Source: Marinobacter qingdaonensis
GTDB taxonomy: Bacteria; Pseudomonadota; Gammaproteobacteria; Pseudomonadales; Oleiphilaceae
NCBI RefSeq assembly: GCF_034555935.1
Contig: NZ_JAYDCJ010000005.1
Coordinates: forward strand, 1 to 64,000
Direction: 5' to 3'
Length of the DNA: 64,000 nt
Each line of letters begins with the position of its first letter. Within the stretch, counting starts at the first letter, position 1. The notes beneath the pieces are model-generated. The model saw nothing but the letters and a program-made list of their open reading frames with translations, was not told the origin of the DNA and did not search any database. Positions 43,115-53,226 of this stretch are shown piece after piece. A program made the translations under genes and the position numbers.

Positions 43115-44064
43115 GAATCTCTCCTGAAATGATCAAAGCCACCGGTATCGCCAGCCGCTCCCGTGTCTCCCTGCAGGCGCAGACCACGCGCCGATTCGAC
43201 GGTGCCAATCACCGTCAGTGCCTCGCGCTCCCGATCGGGCAGAGCCTGCCAGTTCGCCGGCGCCAGGGTAACGCAGAGTTCGTAATCATCGCCCGTGTAC
43301 AAAGCATAGCGGAGCGCCTGCTCGCCTTTCAGGTGACGCAGTGCCGGAGACAGGGGAATTTTAGACGGTTCGACGGTGGCGCCCACGGCCGAGGCATCGA
43401 GCAGATGTTGCAGATCGGCGAGCAGGCCATCAGACACGTCGATGGCCGCAGAGGCGCGGCCAATCAACGATCGCCCCAGTGCCAGTCGGGGCCGGGGCCG
43501 GTGGTAGCGCGCCAGCACCGCTGACTGGTCGGGGGTCGGCTCGTCCGTCGCCAGATAATCAAGAGCCGCCCCGGCATCGCCCAGGGTTCCGGAGACGCAG
43601 ATCAGGTCACCGGCTTGAGCGCCGTCGCGGCGAAGCGCCTGGCCCACCGGTACCACGCCATGCACCTGCAAGGTCACCGTCAGGGGACCGCGGGTGGTGT
43701 CGCCGCCCGCGAGCGCCAGGCCAAAGGCCTGGCTGGCCGCCGCCAAGCCCCGGGAAAACGCCGACAACCATGGCTCTTCCGCCGCCGGCAGGGTCACGGC
43801 CAGGGTAAAGCAGACCGGATCGGCACCCATGGCGGCCAAGTCGCTGGCGGCAGCGGCCAGGGCCCGCCAGGCCAGGCGGTCGGCGGGATAGGAGTTTGGA
43901 AAGTGGACGCCCTCCACCATGGTATCGATGGAGAACACCAGTTCGTGCTGAGCCGGAACCCTCTGGATGGCGCAATCATCGCCAGGGCCGAGCACCAGCG
44001 CCGCGGCCGGAACAGTCTGGGCCACCGGCAGGAAGTGCTTCCGGATCAGCTCGAACTCACCCAT
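43111..44064 (-). CDS. thiL: Thiamine-monophosphate kinase
   Basis: A 317-residue PurM-like kinase that makes thiamine diphosphate. Nucleotide and metal-binding motifs are present: GPGDDCAIQ near residue 28, FSIDTMVEGVHF, SDLAAMGADP and the AIDVSDGLLADLQHLL region. It sits 3 bp after nusB, and its end overlaps pgpA, giving strong coupling. Confidence 0.94.
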   Translation of the reverse strand: MGEFELIRKHFLPVAQTVPAAALVLGPGDDCAIQRVPAQHELVFSIDTMVEGVHFPNSYPADRLAWRALAAAASDLAAMGADPVCFTLAVTLPAAEEPWLSAFSRGLAAASQAFGLALAGGDTTRGPLTVTLQVHGVVPVGQALRRDGAQAGDLICVSGTLGDAGAALDYLATDEPTPDQSAVLARYHRPRPRLALGRSLIGRASAAIDVSDGLLADLQHLLDASAVGATVEPSKIPLSPALRHLKGEQALRYALYTGDDYELCVTLAPANWQALPDREREALTVIGTVESARGLRLQGDTGAAGDTGGFDHFRRDS

Positions 44065-44067
44065 ACC

Positions 44068-44544
44068 CTAACGCGGTCGGGTCTCGGCCAGACGCAGTCG
44101 ACGGCTCAGCTTGTCCAGGATGCTGTTGACGAACTTGTGCCCTTCGGTGCCGCCGAAACGCTTTGCCATTTCGATCCCTTCGTTGATGACCACCTTGTAC
44201 GGCACATCCAACCGGTGCTTCAGCTCATACGCGCCCAGGCGCACAATCGCCAGTTCGATGGCGTCGACCTCGTCCAGCGGACGGTCGAGGAAGGGTTCCA
44301 GCAGCTTGTCCAGATCGGCCTCTTCCCGGTGCACGCCGCGCAGCAGATCGCGGAAGTACAGCAGATCCACCTTGCTCATGTCGTTGTCGACCATGAACTC
44401 CGCTTCGATATCAGAAATCGGGCTCTTGCTGAAATGGCGCTGGTACAACCCCTGCATCGCCAGGGCCCGCGCACGACGCCGGTCACCCGCCTTGGGCTGA
44501 CCAGAGGGCGCTGATTGGGGTGTATTGTCTTCGGTTGCGCTCAT
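44068..44544 (-). CDS. nusB: Transcription antitermination factor NusB
   Basis: A 158-residue all-helical protein that binds boxA RNA with ribosomal protein S10 during rRNA transcription. Family motifs RRRARALAMQGLYQ and FGGTEGHKFVNSILDKL are clear. The ATG at 44544 overlaps the ribH stop (TGATG); a GTG one codon earlier is possible. A boxA-like target lies at the left edge of this window. Confidence 0.94.
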   Translation of the reverse strand: MSATEDNTPQSAPSGQPKAGDRRRARALAMQGLYQRHFSKSPISDIEAEFMVDNDMSKVDLLYFRDLLRGVHREEADLDKLLEPFLDRPLDEVDAIELAIVRLGAYELKHRLDVPYKVVINEGIEMAKRFGGTEGHKFVNSILDKLSRRLRLAETRPR

Positions 44545-45020
44545 CACTCACCCAGTTTTTTAAACAGGCTTACCATTTCCAGGGCAGTGATTGCCGCTTC
44601 CGCACCCTTGTTGCCGGCCTTGGTGCCAGAGCGCTCAATGGCCTGCTCGATGGAATCGACGGTCAGCACACCAAAGGTGACCGGCACGTCGGTTTCGAGA
44701 CTGACCGCGCCCAAGCCGCTGGAGGCCTCACCGGCAACGTACTCGAAATGCGGCGTGCCACCGCGGATGACCGCCCCCAGGGCGATGATGGCGTCGTAGC
44801 TCGAGGTCTCGGCGACACGCTTGACTGCCAGTGGCATCTCATAGGCGCCAGGCACCCGGATGATCTCGATGTCGTCGTCTGAAATGCCGTGGCGACGCAG
44901 CGTGTCCACCGCACCTTCCACCAGACTCTCGACCACGAAACCGTTGAACCGACCAACCACCAGTGCGTAACGACCGCGGCACTGGGTGAAATCGCCTTCA
45001 ATTACTTTGATATCTGCCAT
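44544..45020 (-). CDS. ribH: 6,7-dimethyl-8-ribityllumazine synthase
   Basis: A 158-residue enzyme for the penultimate step of riboflavin synthesis. Motifs: [49 protein letters not shown] and [19 protein letters not shown]. It lies 47 bp after ribBA and overlaps nusB by 1 nt. Confidence 0.96.
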   Translation of the reverse strand: MADIKVIEGDFTQCRGRYALVVGRFNGFVVESLVEGAVDTLRRHGISDDDIEIIRVPGAYEMPLAVKRVAETSSYDAIIALGAVIRGGTPHFEYVAGEASSGLGAVSLETDVPVTFGVLTVDSIEQAIERSGTKAGNKGAEAAITALEMVSLFKKLGE

Positions 45021-45067
45021 GCATGGCTCCTTAACGGGTCAGGCCTGTAACGCCATGACCGGATTAT

Positions 45068-46183
45068 TCATTCGGGGGTGTAGGGAACGTATTCCACCAC
45101 TTCCAGATCGAAACCGGAGATGGCGGAGAATTTGATCGGCGGGCTCAGCAGGCGCATTTTGCCAACGCCGATGTCGCGCAGGATCTGCGAGCCGGTCCCG
45201 ACGGTGAAGTAGACACCGGAGCTGCCCTTGCCGGCCGAGCCCTGGCCCTCATCGAAGAACTCGTGAATGCGGTCTTCCAGGTTGTAGCTGTCTTCGGCGC
45301 TGTTGAGCAGCACCACCACGCCTTTGCCTTCTGCCGCCACTTTCTCCAGGGCATGATGCAGCGGCCAGCTGCGGGAGTCCTTGCGCCGGGCCCCCAACAG
45401 ATCGCGCAGGGTGTCGGTGATGTGTACCCGCACGTGCACCGGCTCCTCGGCCTGGATATCGCCCATGACCATGGCCAGGTGAGTGGCGCCCTGGATGTTG
45501 TCCCGGTAGGTGCGCAAGCAGAACTCGCCATATTCGGTGTCGAGCCGGTTTTCCTCAACGCACTCGATCGTGCGTTCGTTCATGGTGCGGTAGTGAATCA
45601 GGTCGGCGATGGTGCCGATCTTGAGATCGTGCTCCTCGGCAAAGCGCTCGAGATCCTCGCGCCGGGCCATGGAACCATCGTCGTTCATGATTTCACAGAT
45701 CACCCCTGCCGGCTCGGAACCAGCCAGGGCCGCCAGGTCGCAGGAGGCTTCGGTGTGACCGGCACGACTGAGCACGCCGCCCGGGTCGGCCATCAACGGG
45801 AAAATGTGGCCCGGCTGCACCAGATCGGATGCCTTGGCGTCGCGGGCAACGGCGGCCTGCACAGTCCGGGCACGGTCGGCGGCGGAAATGCCGGTGGTCA
45901 CACCCTCTTTGGCTTCAATCGACAGGGTGAACTTGGTGCCAAAACCGGACGCGTTCTGCTGAACCATCAGCGGCAGCCCAAGCTGCTGGCACCGGTCCCG
46001 GGTCATGGGCATGCAAATCAGACCACGCCCGAACCGGGCCATGAAATTGATGGCTTCGGCGGTACAGTGCTCGGCAGCCATCACCAGATCGCCCTCGTTC
46101 TCGCGATCCTCGTCGTCCATCAGGATGACCATCTTGCCCTGACGGATGTCCTCAATGATTTCCTCAATGCTGTTCAGTGCCAT
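45068..46183 (-). CDS. ribBA: 3,4-dihydroxy-2-butanone 4-phosphate synthase with degenerate GTP cyclohydrolase II domain
   Basis: A 371-residue protein. The N-terminal RibB domain (residues ~1-205) is intact: [28 protein letters not shown]. The C-terminal RibA-like domain has lost the zinc-binding cysteines: where RibA has HSECLTGD...CDCG, this protein reads [17 protein letters not shown]. It should therefore make the four-carbon unit but not open GTP; a separate RibA elsewhere is expected. Similar degenerate fusions are known in Pseudomonas. I start at ATG 46183 ([17 protein letters not shown]); four more upstream codons are possible. Only 54 bp separate it from ribD. Confidence 0.9.
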   Translation of the reverse strand: MALNSIEEIIEDIRQGKMVILMDDEDRENEGDLVMAAEHCTAEAINFMARFGRGLICMPMTRDRCQQLGLPLMVQQNASGFGTKFTLSIEAKEGVTTGISAADRARTVQAAVARDAKASDLVQPGHIFPLMADPGGVLSRAGHTEASCDLAALAGSEPAGVICEIMNDDGSMARREDLERFAEEHDLKIGTIADLIHYRTMNERTIECVEENRLDTEYGEFCLRTYRDNIQGATHLAMVMGDIQAEEPVHVRVHITDTLRDLLGARRKDSRSWPLHHALEKVAAEGKGVVVLLNSAEDSYNLEDRIHEFFDEGQGSAGKGSSGVYFTVGTGSQILRDIGVGKMRLLSPPIKFSAISGFDLEVVEYVPYTPE

Positions 46184-46237
46184 ACGGTTTTGCACCCTTG
46201 CGGCGGTTCGGCTGGCCGAACACCGTGAATGTGAAGT

Positions 46238-47353
46238 TTACCGGCGCGCGAGGATCAGCCTCTGGTCCTCGCCCACCTGACGTCGATCAAGTACCGTCCA
46301 CTGCACCTTGTCCGCCATGGATTCCAGCGGCAAGTGGGCAGTCGGGCGACCGGTGCTGCCCAGGAACACCGGTGCCTGGTAAAGCCAGAGTTCATCCACC
46401 AAGCCCTCGCTGATGAAGGTACCCGCGAGGGTTGGCCCGGCCTCTACCAACAATTCGTTGATTCCCAGCTCGCCCAGGGAATCGAGCAGTTCGGCGACAT
46501 CAATGCCGTTGTCCTTCCAGGCGACGCCGTTGATGCTGACACCAAGCGCCGCCAGGTCCTGGGCCGGTGCGGTTGCCAGGGTGGACGAGGCACAGAACAC
46601 CTGGACATTGCCACCGCGCAGAATGGTGGCCGACGCCGGCGTGCGGGCATCGCGATCGGCAATCACCCGCAGCGGCTGGCGCGAGGGTTCGGTGGCGTCA
46701 CCAATGTCGCCCAGCTCTTCCCGCCGAACCGTCAGGGACGGGTCATCCGCCAGCACCGTGCCCACACCGGTCAGAATGGCGTCGCTGATCGCCCGCAGCC
46801 GCTGGACGTCCTGGCGCGCCTCGGCGCCGGTGATCCACTGGCTCTCACCCGAGGCCATTGCCGTACGACCGTCCAGACTGGCCGCCATTTTCAGCCGGAC
46901 CCAGGGTCGGCCGGTGTTCATGCGCTTCATGAAGCCGGGGTTCAGCCGGGCGGCTTCGTCCGACAGCAGTCCCTCGGTAACCCGGATACCGGCGTCGCGC
47001 AGCATTTCCAGGCCGCGCCCCGACACCGACGGGTTCGGGTCCTTGGTGGCGGCAAACACGTGCGCCACCCCGGCATCCATCAGAGCCCGTGCACACGGCG
47101 GCGTGCGACCAAAATGACTGCACGGCTCCAGGGTAACGTAGGCGGTGGCGCCACGGGCCGCCGGACCCGCCTGGCTCAGGGCCCGGATCTCGGCATGGGC
47201 CTCGCCCGCGCGCTCGTGCCAGCCTTCCCCAAGGATCTGATCACCCCGGGCAATGACACAGCCGACCCGCGGGTTCGGGTGGGTCGAATAGCGGCCGCGC
47301 CAGGCAAGCTGGATTGCCCGCGCCATCATGGCCCGATCACGGACGTCGGTCAT
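46238..47353 (-). CDS. ribD: Bifunctional diaminohydroxyphosphoribosylaminopyrimidine deaminase / reductase
   Basis: A 371-residue enzyme of riboflavin synthesis. The N-terminal zinc deaminase domain has HAEIRAL and [15 protein letters not shown]; the C-terminal reductase has [20 protein letters not shown] and [16 protein letters not shown]. Its ATG overlaps the nrdR stop by 4 nt. In Pseudomonas, riboflavin synthase (ribC) follows ribD; here it does not. Confidence 0.95.
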   Translation of the reverse strand: MTDVRDRAMMARAIQLAWRGRYSTHPNPRVGCVIARGDQILGEGWHERAGEAHAEIRALSQAGPAARGATAYVTLEPCSHFGRTPPCARALMDAGVAHVFAATKDPNPSVSGRGLEMLRDAGIRVTEGLLSDEAARLNPGFMKRMNTGRPWVRLKMAASLDGRTAMASGESQWITGAEARQDVQRLRAISDAILTGVGTVLADDPSLTVRREELGDIGDATEPSRQPLRVIADRDARTPASATILRGGNVQVFCASSTLATAPAQDLAALGVSINGVAWKDNGIDVAELLDSLGELGINELLVEAGPTLAGTFISEGLVDELWLYQAPVFLGSTGRPTAHLPLESMADKVQWTVLDRRQVGEDQRLILARR

Positions 47354-47868
47354 ACCGTGCCTTTGGACGAATGGTTGTCCGCCAGGGCCTTGGCGACGTC
47401 CACGGCGTTTTCGCCGTTGTTGGCCGAGAGCCGCTCAATCTCTTCCTTGAACTCGTTGATGTCCTGGAAGCTGCGGTAGACCGAGGCGAATCGCACGTAC
47501 GCCACCTTGTCGAGCTGGCGCAGTTCGGTCATGACTTCCTCGCCCAACTGCATGGATTTGATCTCACGCTCGCCGGTTGCCCGCAGCCGATATTTGATGC
47601 GGTTCAGCGCCGCGTCGATCTGCTCGATGCTGACCGGACGTTTTTCCAGCGCCTTCATGATGCCCGAGCGCAGCTTGTCCTCATCGAAGGGCTGTCGTAT
47701 CCCGTCCTGCTTCACCACCCGTGGCATCACCAGCTCGGCGGATTCAAAGGTGGTGAACCGTTCGTGGCACGACAGACACTCCCTGCGGCGGCGCACCTGA
47801 TCACCCTCGGCCACCAGCCGCGAATCAATCACCTTGGTATCTGCTTCACCACAGAAGGGACAATGCAT
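47350..47868 (-). CDS. nrdR: Transcriptional repressor NrdR
   Basis: A 172-residue regulator of ribonucleotide reductase genes. The N-terminal zinc ribbon ([15 protein letters not shown]...[12 protein letters not shown]) is followed by an ATP-cone domain ([20 protein letters not shown]). I start at ATG 47868 (MHCPFCGE), which is the invariant family N-terminus. First gene of the overlapping rib/nus/thi operon; the 75-bp gap to glyA holds no evident terminator. Confidence 0.96.
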   Translation of the reverse strand: MHCPFCGEADTKVIDSRLVAEGDQVRRRRECLSCHERFTTFESAELVMPRVVKQDGIRQPFDEDKLRSGIMKALEKRPVSIEQIDAALNRIKYRLRATGEREIKSMQLGEEVMTELRQLDKVAYVRFASVYRSFQDINEFKEEIERLSANNGENAVDVAKALADNHSSKGTV

Positions 47869-47943
47869 AATCAGAAGCTCCGGAGAGGAGGCCGGGGCGG
47901 ACGCGACCGTTCGCACCCTGCCCCAGCGGGTCTTGCCTGAAGT

Positions 47944-49197
47944 TTAGCCGTAGACCGGGAATCGGGCACACAGGGCCTCGACCTGGCCACGCACGCGATC
48001 GTTGACGGCGTCGTCGTCCAGGTTGTCGAGGATGTCGCAGATCCAGCCCGCCAGGTCACGGCACTCGGACTCGCCGAAGCCGCGGGTGGTGATGGCCGGG
48101 GTACCGATGCGCAGACCGGAGGTAACGAACGGCGAACGCGGGTCATTCGGAACAGCGTTCTTGTTGACGGTGATGTGGGCACGACCCAGCGCCGCATCCG
48201 CATCCTTACCGGTAATGTCTTGCTTGATCAGGCTGACCAGGAACAGGTGGTTCTTGGTACCGCCGGACACCACGTCATAACCGCGCTCAACAAACACCTG
48301 CGCCATGGCACCGGCGTTCTTCACCACCTGCTTCTGGTAGGTCTTGAAGTCGTCGCTCATGGCTTCCTTGAAGCAGATGGCCTTGGCGGCGATCACGTGC
48401 ATCAGTGGGCCACCCTGACCACCCGGGAACACGGCGGAGTTCAGCTTCTTCTGCAGGTCGGCGTCGTCACAGGCCAGGATCAGGCCGCCGCGCGGACCGC
48501 GCAGGGTCTTGTGGGTGGTGGTAGCAACCACGTGGGCGTGAGGCACCGGATCCGGGTAAACACCGGCGGCAACCAGGCCGGCGACGTGGGCCATGTCCAC
48601 GAACAGGTAGGCGCCAACCTTGTCGGCGATGGCGCGGAAGCGCGCAAAATCGAGTTCCTGGGAATAGGCGGAGAAGCCGGCAATGATCATCTTCGGCTTG
48701 TGCTCAACGGCCAGGGCCTCGACCTCGTCGTAATCGATCAGGCCGGTGTCCGGATTCAGGCCGTATTGGACGGCGTTGTAGATCTTGCCGGAAAAGTTGA
48801 CGCTGGCGCCGTGGGTCAGGTGGCCACCATGGGCCAGGCTCATGCCCAGCACCGTGTCGCCCGGCTTGAGCAGGGCCATGAACACGGCCGAGTTCGCCTG
48901 GGAGCCGGAGTGCGGCTGGACGTTGGCGTAGGCGGCGCCAAACAGCTGCTTGGCACGCTCAATCGCGAGATCCTCGGCAATGTCCACAAACTCACAACCG
49001 CCGTAGTAGCGCTTGCCGGGGTAGCCCTCGGCGTATTTGTTGGTCAGCTGGCTGCCCTGCGCTTCCATCACGCGCGGGCTGGTGTAGTTTTCGGATGCAA
49101 TCAGCTCGATGTGAGCTTCCTGACGCTTCTCTTCCGCCTGCATGGCGTTCCAGAGTTCGTCGTCAAAGCCGGCGATTTTCATTTCACGATTAAACAT
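47944..49197 (-). CDS. glyA: Serine hydroxymethyltransferase
   Basis: A 417-residue PLP enzyme interconverting serine and glycine and supplying one-carbon units. The PLP lysine lies in [13 protein letters not shown] near residue 230; [15 protein letters not shown] and [15 protein letters not shown] are also family motifs. A TAGAAT at 49276-49281 on the minus strand could be the -10 of its promoter. The glyA-nrdR-ribD order is conserved in Pseudomonas relatives. Confidence 0.97.
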   Translation of the reverse strand: MFNREMKIAGFDDELWNAMQAEEKRQEAHIELIASENYTSPRVMEAQGSQLTNKYAEGYPGKRYYGGCEFVDIAEDLAIERAKQLFGAAYANVQPHSGSQANSAVFMALLKPGDTVLGMSLAHGGHLTHGASVNFSGKIYNAVQYGLNPDTGLIDYDEVEALAVEHKPKMIIAGFSAYSQELDFARFRAIADKVGAYLFVDMAHVAGLVAAGVYPDPVPHAHVVATTTHKTLRGPRGGLILACDDADLQKKLNSAVFPGGQGGPLMHVIAAKAICFKEAMSDDFKTYQKQVVKNAGAMAQVFVERGYDVVSGGTKNHLFLVSLIKQDITGKDADAALGRAHITVNKNAVPNDPRSPFVTSGLRIGTPAITTRGFGESECRDLAGWICDILDNLDDDAVNDRVRGQVEALCARFPVYG

Positions 49198-49460
49198 GGA
49201 TGCGCTGCCTCTGTGTGCTTGGCTGGCCCGGAGAGCTGGAAAAATCCCTCGGGCTCCCTGAAAAATTGGGCCGCTATTCTATCTTACAAATGGGTGAAAA
49301 ATCATCTTTTATGGGCCCCACAGGCCCTCCGCAGAAACCGTCACGCCGCGGTCCGCGAATTTCCCTCAATTGCTATAGTTTTCCTGTTTCGCTACCTTAC
49401 GGGGCTTATCTCCGAATTCCTTTTATTCACCTCCGATTTCAACAGAGGATACAGCCTGCT

Positions 49461-51122
49461 ATGGCCCAGTACGTATACACGATGAATCGCGTGGGCAAAG
49501 TGGTTCCCCCCAAGCGCGAGATCCTCAAAGACATCTCCCTGAGCTTCTTCCCCGGCGCCAAGATCGGCGTGCTCGGCTTGAACGGCTCGGGTAAATCAAC
49601 CCTGCTGCGCATTATGGCGGGCGTGGATCAGGATTACATCGGCGAGGCCCGGCCCCAACCCGGCATCAACGTGGGCTACCTGCCCCAGGAGCCGGAGCTG
49701 GACGACGCCAAAACCGTGAAGGAGATTGTCGACGAAGCCGTCTCCGGCGTGCACGACGCCCTGGCGGAGCTGGACCAGGTGTACGCCGCCTACGCCGAGC
49801 CGGATGCCGATTTCGACGCCCTGGCCAAGAAACAGGGCGAGCTGGAAGCCTACATCCAGGCCACCGACGGTCACGACATCGAGCGCAAGATGGAAGTCGC
49901 CGCCGACGCCCTGCGTCTGCCGGCCTGGGACCAGCCGGTCAAGAACCTGTCCGGTGGTGAGCGCCGCCGGGTTGCCCTGTGCCGCCTGCTGCTGTCCAGC
50001 CCAGACATGCTGCTGCTGGACGAGCCCACCAACCACCTGGATGCCGAATCCGTAGCTTGGCTGGAGCGCTTCCTGCACGACTACACCGGTACCGTGGTCG
50101 CCATCACCCACGACCGTTACTTCCTGGACAACGTGGCCGGCTGGATCCTGGAGCTGGACCGGGGCCACGGCATCCCGTTCGAAGGCAACTACAGCCAGTG
50201 GCTGGAGAACAAGGAAAAACGCCTGGAGATGGAAGCCAAGCAGGAGGCAGCCCACCAGAAGGCCGTCAAGCACGAGCTGGAATGGGTGCGCAGCAACGCC
50301 AAGGGCCGCCAGTCCAAGAGCAAAGCCCGTCTGGCCCGCTTCGAGGAAATGAGCTCCCAGGAATTCCAGAAGCGCAACGAGACCAACGAACTCTACATCC
50401 CGCCCGGCCCGCGCCTGGGCGACAAGGTGATCGAGATCGACGGCATCAGCAAGTCGTTCGATGACCGCCTGCTGTACGAAGACGTGTCCTTGCGGGTACC
50501 GCCCGGGGCCATCGTCGGCATCATCGGCGGTAACGGCGCCGGTAAGTCCACCCTGTTCAAGATGATTGCCGGTTACGACAAGCCCGATGCCGGCGACATC
50601 GTGGTGGGCGAAACCGTGGAACTGGCGTACGTCGATCAGATGCGCGATCTGGACGGCGACAAGACCGTGTGGGAAGAGCTGTCCGACGGCAATGACATCA
50701 TCAAGGTCGGCAACTACGAAATCCCGTCGCGGGCCTACGTTGGTCGCTTCAACTTCAAGGGCAGCGACCAGCAAAAACGCGTCGGCGACCTGTCCGGCGG
50801 TGAGCGCAACCGCTTGCACCTGGCCAAGCTGCTGAAGCAGGGCGGCAACGTGCTGCTGCTGGACGAACCGACCAACGACCTGGACGTGGAAACCCTGCGG
50901 GCTCTGGAAGAGGCGCTGCTGAACTTCCCGGGCGCCGCCCTGGTGATCTCGCACGACCGCTGGTTCCTGGACCGGGTGGCCACTCACATCCTGGCGTTCG
51001 AGGACGACGGTGAGGTGGTCTACTTCGAGGGCAACTTCAGCGAATACGACGAGGACCACAAGCAGCGCAAAGGGGATTCCGCCATGGTGCCCCAGCGCAT
51101 GAAGTACAAGAAGCTGGCCTGA
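49461..51122 (+). CDS. ettA: EttA, energy-dependent translational throttle ABC-F protein
   Basis: A 553-residue ABC-F ATPase that binds the ribosomal E site and gates entry into elongation according to ATP/ADP ratio. The two ABC domains have Walker A GLNGSGKST and GGNGAGKST, signatures LSGGERRRVAL and LSGGERNRLHL, and Walker B LLLDEPTNHLD and LLLDEPTNDLD. The inter-domain linker (about 240-320) is Lys/Glu-rich. I start at ATG 49461 (MAQYVYTMNRVGKVVPPKR); the frame continues upstream without family resemblance. It is divergent from glyA and overlaps radA by 1 nt. Confidence 0.94.
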   Translation: MAQYVYTMNRVGKVVPPKREILKDISLSFFPGAKIGVLGLNGSGKSTLLRIMAGVDQDYIGEARPQPGINVGYLPQEPELDDAKTVKEIVDEAVSGVHDALAELDQVYAAYAEPDADFDALAKKQGELEAYIQATDGHDIERKMEVAADALRLPAWDQPVKNLSGGERRRVALCRLLLSSPDMLLLDEPTNHLDAESVAWLERFLHDYTGTVVAITHDRYFLDNVAGWILELDRGHGIPFEGNYSQWLENKEKRLEMEAKQEAAHQKAVKHELEWVRSNAKGRQSKSKARLARFEEMSSQEFQKRNETNELYIPPGPRLGDKVIEIDGISKSFDDRLLYEDVSLRVPPGAIVGIIGGNGAGKSTLFKMIAGYDKPDAGDIVVGETVELAYVDQMRDLDGDKTVWEELSDGNDIIKVGNYEIPSRAYVGRFNFKGSDQQKRVGDLSGGERNRLHLAKLLKQGGNVLLLDEPTNDLDVETLRALEEALLNFPGAALVISHDRWFLDRVATHILAFEDDGEVVYFEGNFSEYDEDHKQRKGDSAMVPQRMKYKKLA

Positions 51123-52498
51123 TGGCGAAACCCAAGACCGCCTTTGTCTGCACCGAATGCGGTGCAGACTTCTCCAAGTGGCAGGGCCAGTGCACCGCCT
51201 GCCAGTCCTGGAACACCGTCAGCGAGGTCCGGGGCGTCAGCGGCAACGGCAAAGGCGCCCGGGGTGCCCGCTTCGAGGGCTTCGCCGGCAGCCTGTCGGA
51301 AATTCGGAGTCTGGATGACGTCAGCCTGGCCGAACGCCCGCGGATCAGCTCCGGCATGCAGGAATTTGACCGGGTGCTGGGGGGCGGTCTGGTGGAGGGC
51401 TCGGCCGTGCTCATGGGCGGGCATCCGGGGGCCGGCAAGAGCACCCTGCTGCTGCAGGCGGTGTGTCATCTGGCCGCCAGTGTTCCGGCGCTGTACGTGA
51501 CCGGCGAGGAATCCCTGCAACAGGTGGCCATGCGTGCCAAACGCCTGGGGCTGCCCACGAGGGATCTGAAGATGCTGTCAGAAACCAGTGTCGAGCGGGT
51601 GCTCCAGGTCGCCGAGGCCGAGCAACCGCGCATCCTGGTGGTCGACAGTATACAGGTCATGCACGTGGCCGACATCGAATCCGCTCCGGGCTCGGTGTCA
51701 CAGGTGCGCGAAAGCGCGGCCTACCTGACCCGCTTCGCCAAACAGACCGGCACCATCCTGTTCCTGGTCGGCCATGTCACCAAGGACGGCAGCCTGGCCG
51801 GACCGAAAGTGCTCGAACACATGATCGATTGCTCGATCCTGCTCGAGGGCTCCAGCGACAGCCGTTACCGCACCCTGCGGGGCATCAAGAACCGCTTCGG
51901 CGCGGTGAACGAGCTCGGCGTGTTCGCCATGCTCGAGCAAGGCCTCAAGGAAGTGAAAAACCCCAGCGCCATCTTCCTCAACCGGGGCGAGGAAGCCGCC
52001 CCCGGCAGCGTCGTGATGGTAGTCTGGGAAGGCACCCGACCAATGCTGGTGGAGATCCAGGCCCTGGTCGACATGGCCCAGGGCGGCTATCCCCGGCGCG
52101 TCGCCGTCGGCCTGGACCAGAACCGCCTGGCCATGCTGCTGGCCGTACTGCACCGTCACGGCGGCATGCACGTGTCCGATCAGGATGTGTTCGTGAACGT
52201 GGTGGGAGGCGTGAAAGTCGCCGAAACCAGCGCCGACCTGGCGCTGCTGGCCGCCATCGTCTCCTCCTTTCGAGACCGCGCCCTGCCCCAGGACCTGGTG
52301 ATCTTTGGCGAGGTGGGCTTGTCCGGTGAGATACGACCGGTACCGAGTGGCCAGGAACGGATCTACGAGGCCGCCAAGCACGGCTTTACTCGCGCGCTGG
52401 TTCCGAAAGCCAATGCGCCTCGCAAGGACATTGAGGGCATGAAGGTGATTTCGGTAACTAAGCTCAGCGATGCCTTATCTGCTCTGGAAGAGCTTTAA
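51122..52498 (+). CDS. radA: RadA, DNA repair branch-migration ATPase
   Basis: A 458-residue RecA-like protein processing recombination intermediates. In order: N-terminal C4 zinc finger (CTECGADFSKWQGQCTAC), RecA-type ATPase with Walker A GHPGAGKST, the RadA-specific KNRFG motif, and a C-terminal Lon-protease-like domain. The ATG overlaps the ettA stop (TGATG). The structured repeat element at 52519-52711 begins 20 bp after the stop. Confidence 0.95.
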   Translation: MAKPKTAFVCTECGADFSKWQGQCTACQSWNTVSEVRGVSGNGKGARGARFEGFAGSLSEIRSLDDVSLAERPRISSGMQEFDRVLGGGLVEGSAVLMGGHPGAGKSTLLLQAVCHLAASVPALYVTGEESLQQVAMRAKRLGLPTRDLKMLSETSVERVLQVAEAEQPRILVVDSIQVMHVADIESAPGSVSQVRESAAYLTRFAKQTGTILFLVGHVTKDGSLAGPKVLEHMIDCSILLEGSSDSRYRTLRGIKNRFGAVNELGVFAMLEQGLKEVKNPSAIFLNRGEEAAPGSVVMVVWEGTRPMLVEIQALVDMAQGGYPRRVAVGLDQNRLAMLLAVLHRHGGMHVSDQDVFVNVVGGVKVAETSADLALLAAIVSSFRDRALPQDLVIFGEVGLSGEIRPVPSGQERIYEAAKHGFTRALVPKANAPRKDIEGMKVISVTKLSDALSALEEL

Positions 52499-52518
52499 CT
52501 CCTACTTCAGGCGTTAAC

Positions 52519-52711
52519 GGCAGGGTCGGTTACCTGTTATCCCAAAACCGCTACGAGCACCCCTTCGGGGTCCAGTCAGCAATCACAGATTGCTGTCGTT
52601 CGGCTGTCGCAGGAAGCTTCGCTTCCTGAGCGCTCGGCCCCACCCATGTGCGCTTGTTTCCGGCCATCCTTGGCCTCCAACATTTTTGGGTGACAGGTAA
52701 CCGACCCTGCC
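52519..52711. repeat. Multi-hairpin structured repeat, copy A
   Basis: A 193-bp element between the convergent radA and PilZ genes. Outer arms 52519-52537 and 52693-52711 are a perfect 19-nt inverted repeat, with imperfect pairing continuing inward to the A/T-rich CCCAAAA/TTTTTGGG. The 141-bp core (52549-52689) contains separate hairpins: CCCC/GGGG, CAGCAATC/GATTGCTG, CAGGAAGC/GCTTCCTG and GGCCA/TGGCC. The core recurs inverted at 53247-53387 with one mismatch. No transposase is nearby. Confidence 0.85.
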
Positions 52712-52750
52712 TGCCTTGTCCGGACCCAGCCTGCCAAAAACCAAAAATCT

Positions 52751-53119
52751 TTAATCAATCAGATGGGCAAACTCGCGTTCAAGCAGCGCTTGGTCGCCCA
52801 GATTGAGCTCAACCAGACGTTTTAGATGGGCGGCACTGTCCAGATCGATGTACTGGCACTTGAAGCCCAGACGGCGCTCTTCGACATGCCGTAACTCCAC
52901 GGCCATGACTATCGCCGCTTCATTGTCATTCAGGTGAATCGTCACCTCGCATGGCTGTCGCAATGGAACGTCCCACCCTTCGGGTCGCTGAACCAGCACC
53001 CCTTGCAGGCAAATATCCAACACCTCAGTCGGCCAGACGCTGTCGAGACAATGAAGTTCGCACGGAGCATCGAACTCGATACGGTGGAATCGGCGTTTTT
53101 CGGTAGCTTGGGTGGCCAA
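52751..53119 (-). CDS. PilZ-domain protein (PA4608-like c-di-GMP receptor)
   Basis: A 122-residue single PilZ domain. The c-di-GMP arginine motif is RRFHR (residues 9-13). The second motif, normally (D/N)x(S/A)xxG, reads DICLQG (35-40), so the Ser is Cys. The C-terminus (CQYIDLDSAAHLKRLVELNLGD) resembles P. aeruginosa PA4608, which is also next to radA. I chose the TTG at 53119 because GGAGG lies 8 nt upstream and the length before RRF then matches PA4608. An in-frame ATG at 53182 lacks a ribosome-binding site. The gene is bracketed by inverted copies A and B of a structured repeat. Confidence 0.85.
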   Translation of the reverse strand: MATQATEKRRFHRIEFDAPCELHCLDSVWPTEVLDICLQGVLVQRPEGWDVPLRQPCEVTIHLNDNEAAIVMAVELRHVEERRLGFKCQYIDLDSAAHLKRLVELNLGDQALLEREFAHLID

Positions 53120-53226
53120 AGGAGGTTCCTCCAGTCGGTCTGGTTTCACCTGACTATAGACCCGTCGGGAGGCCCCATCCAACTATTCTGGGGCATTTAA
53201 AGATGGAAATAACTGATAGCTCGAAG

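Noticed and set aside
46184..46237. FMN riboswitch upstream of ribBA
   Set aside because: Only 54 bp separate ribD and ribBA, too little for the aptamer, and no such fold is seen.
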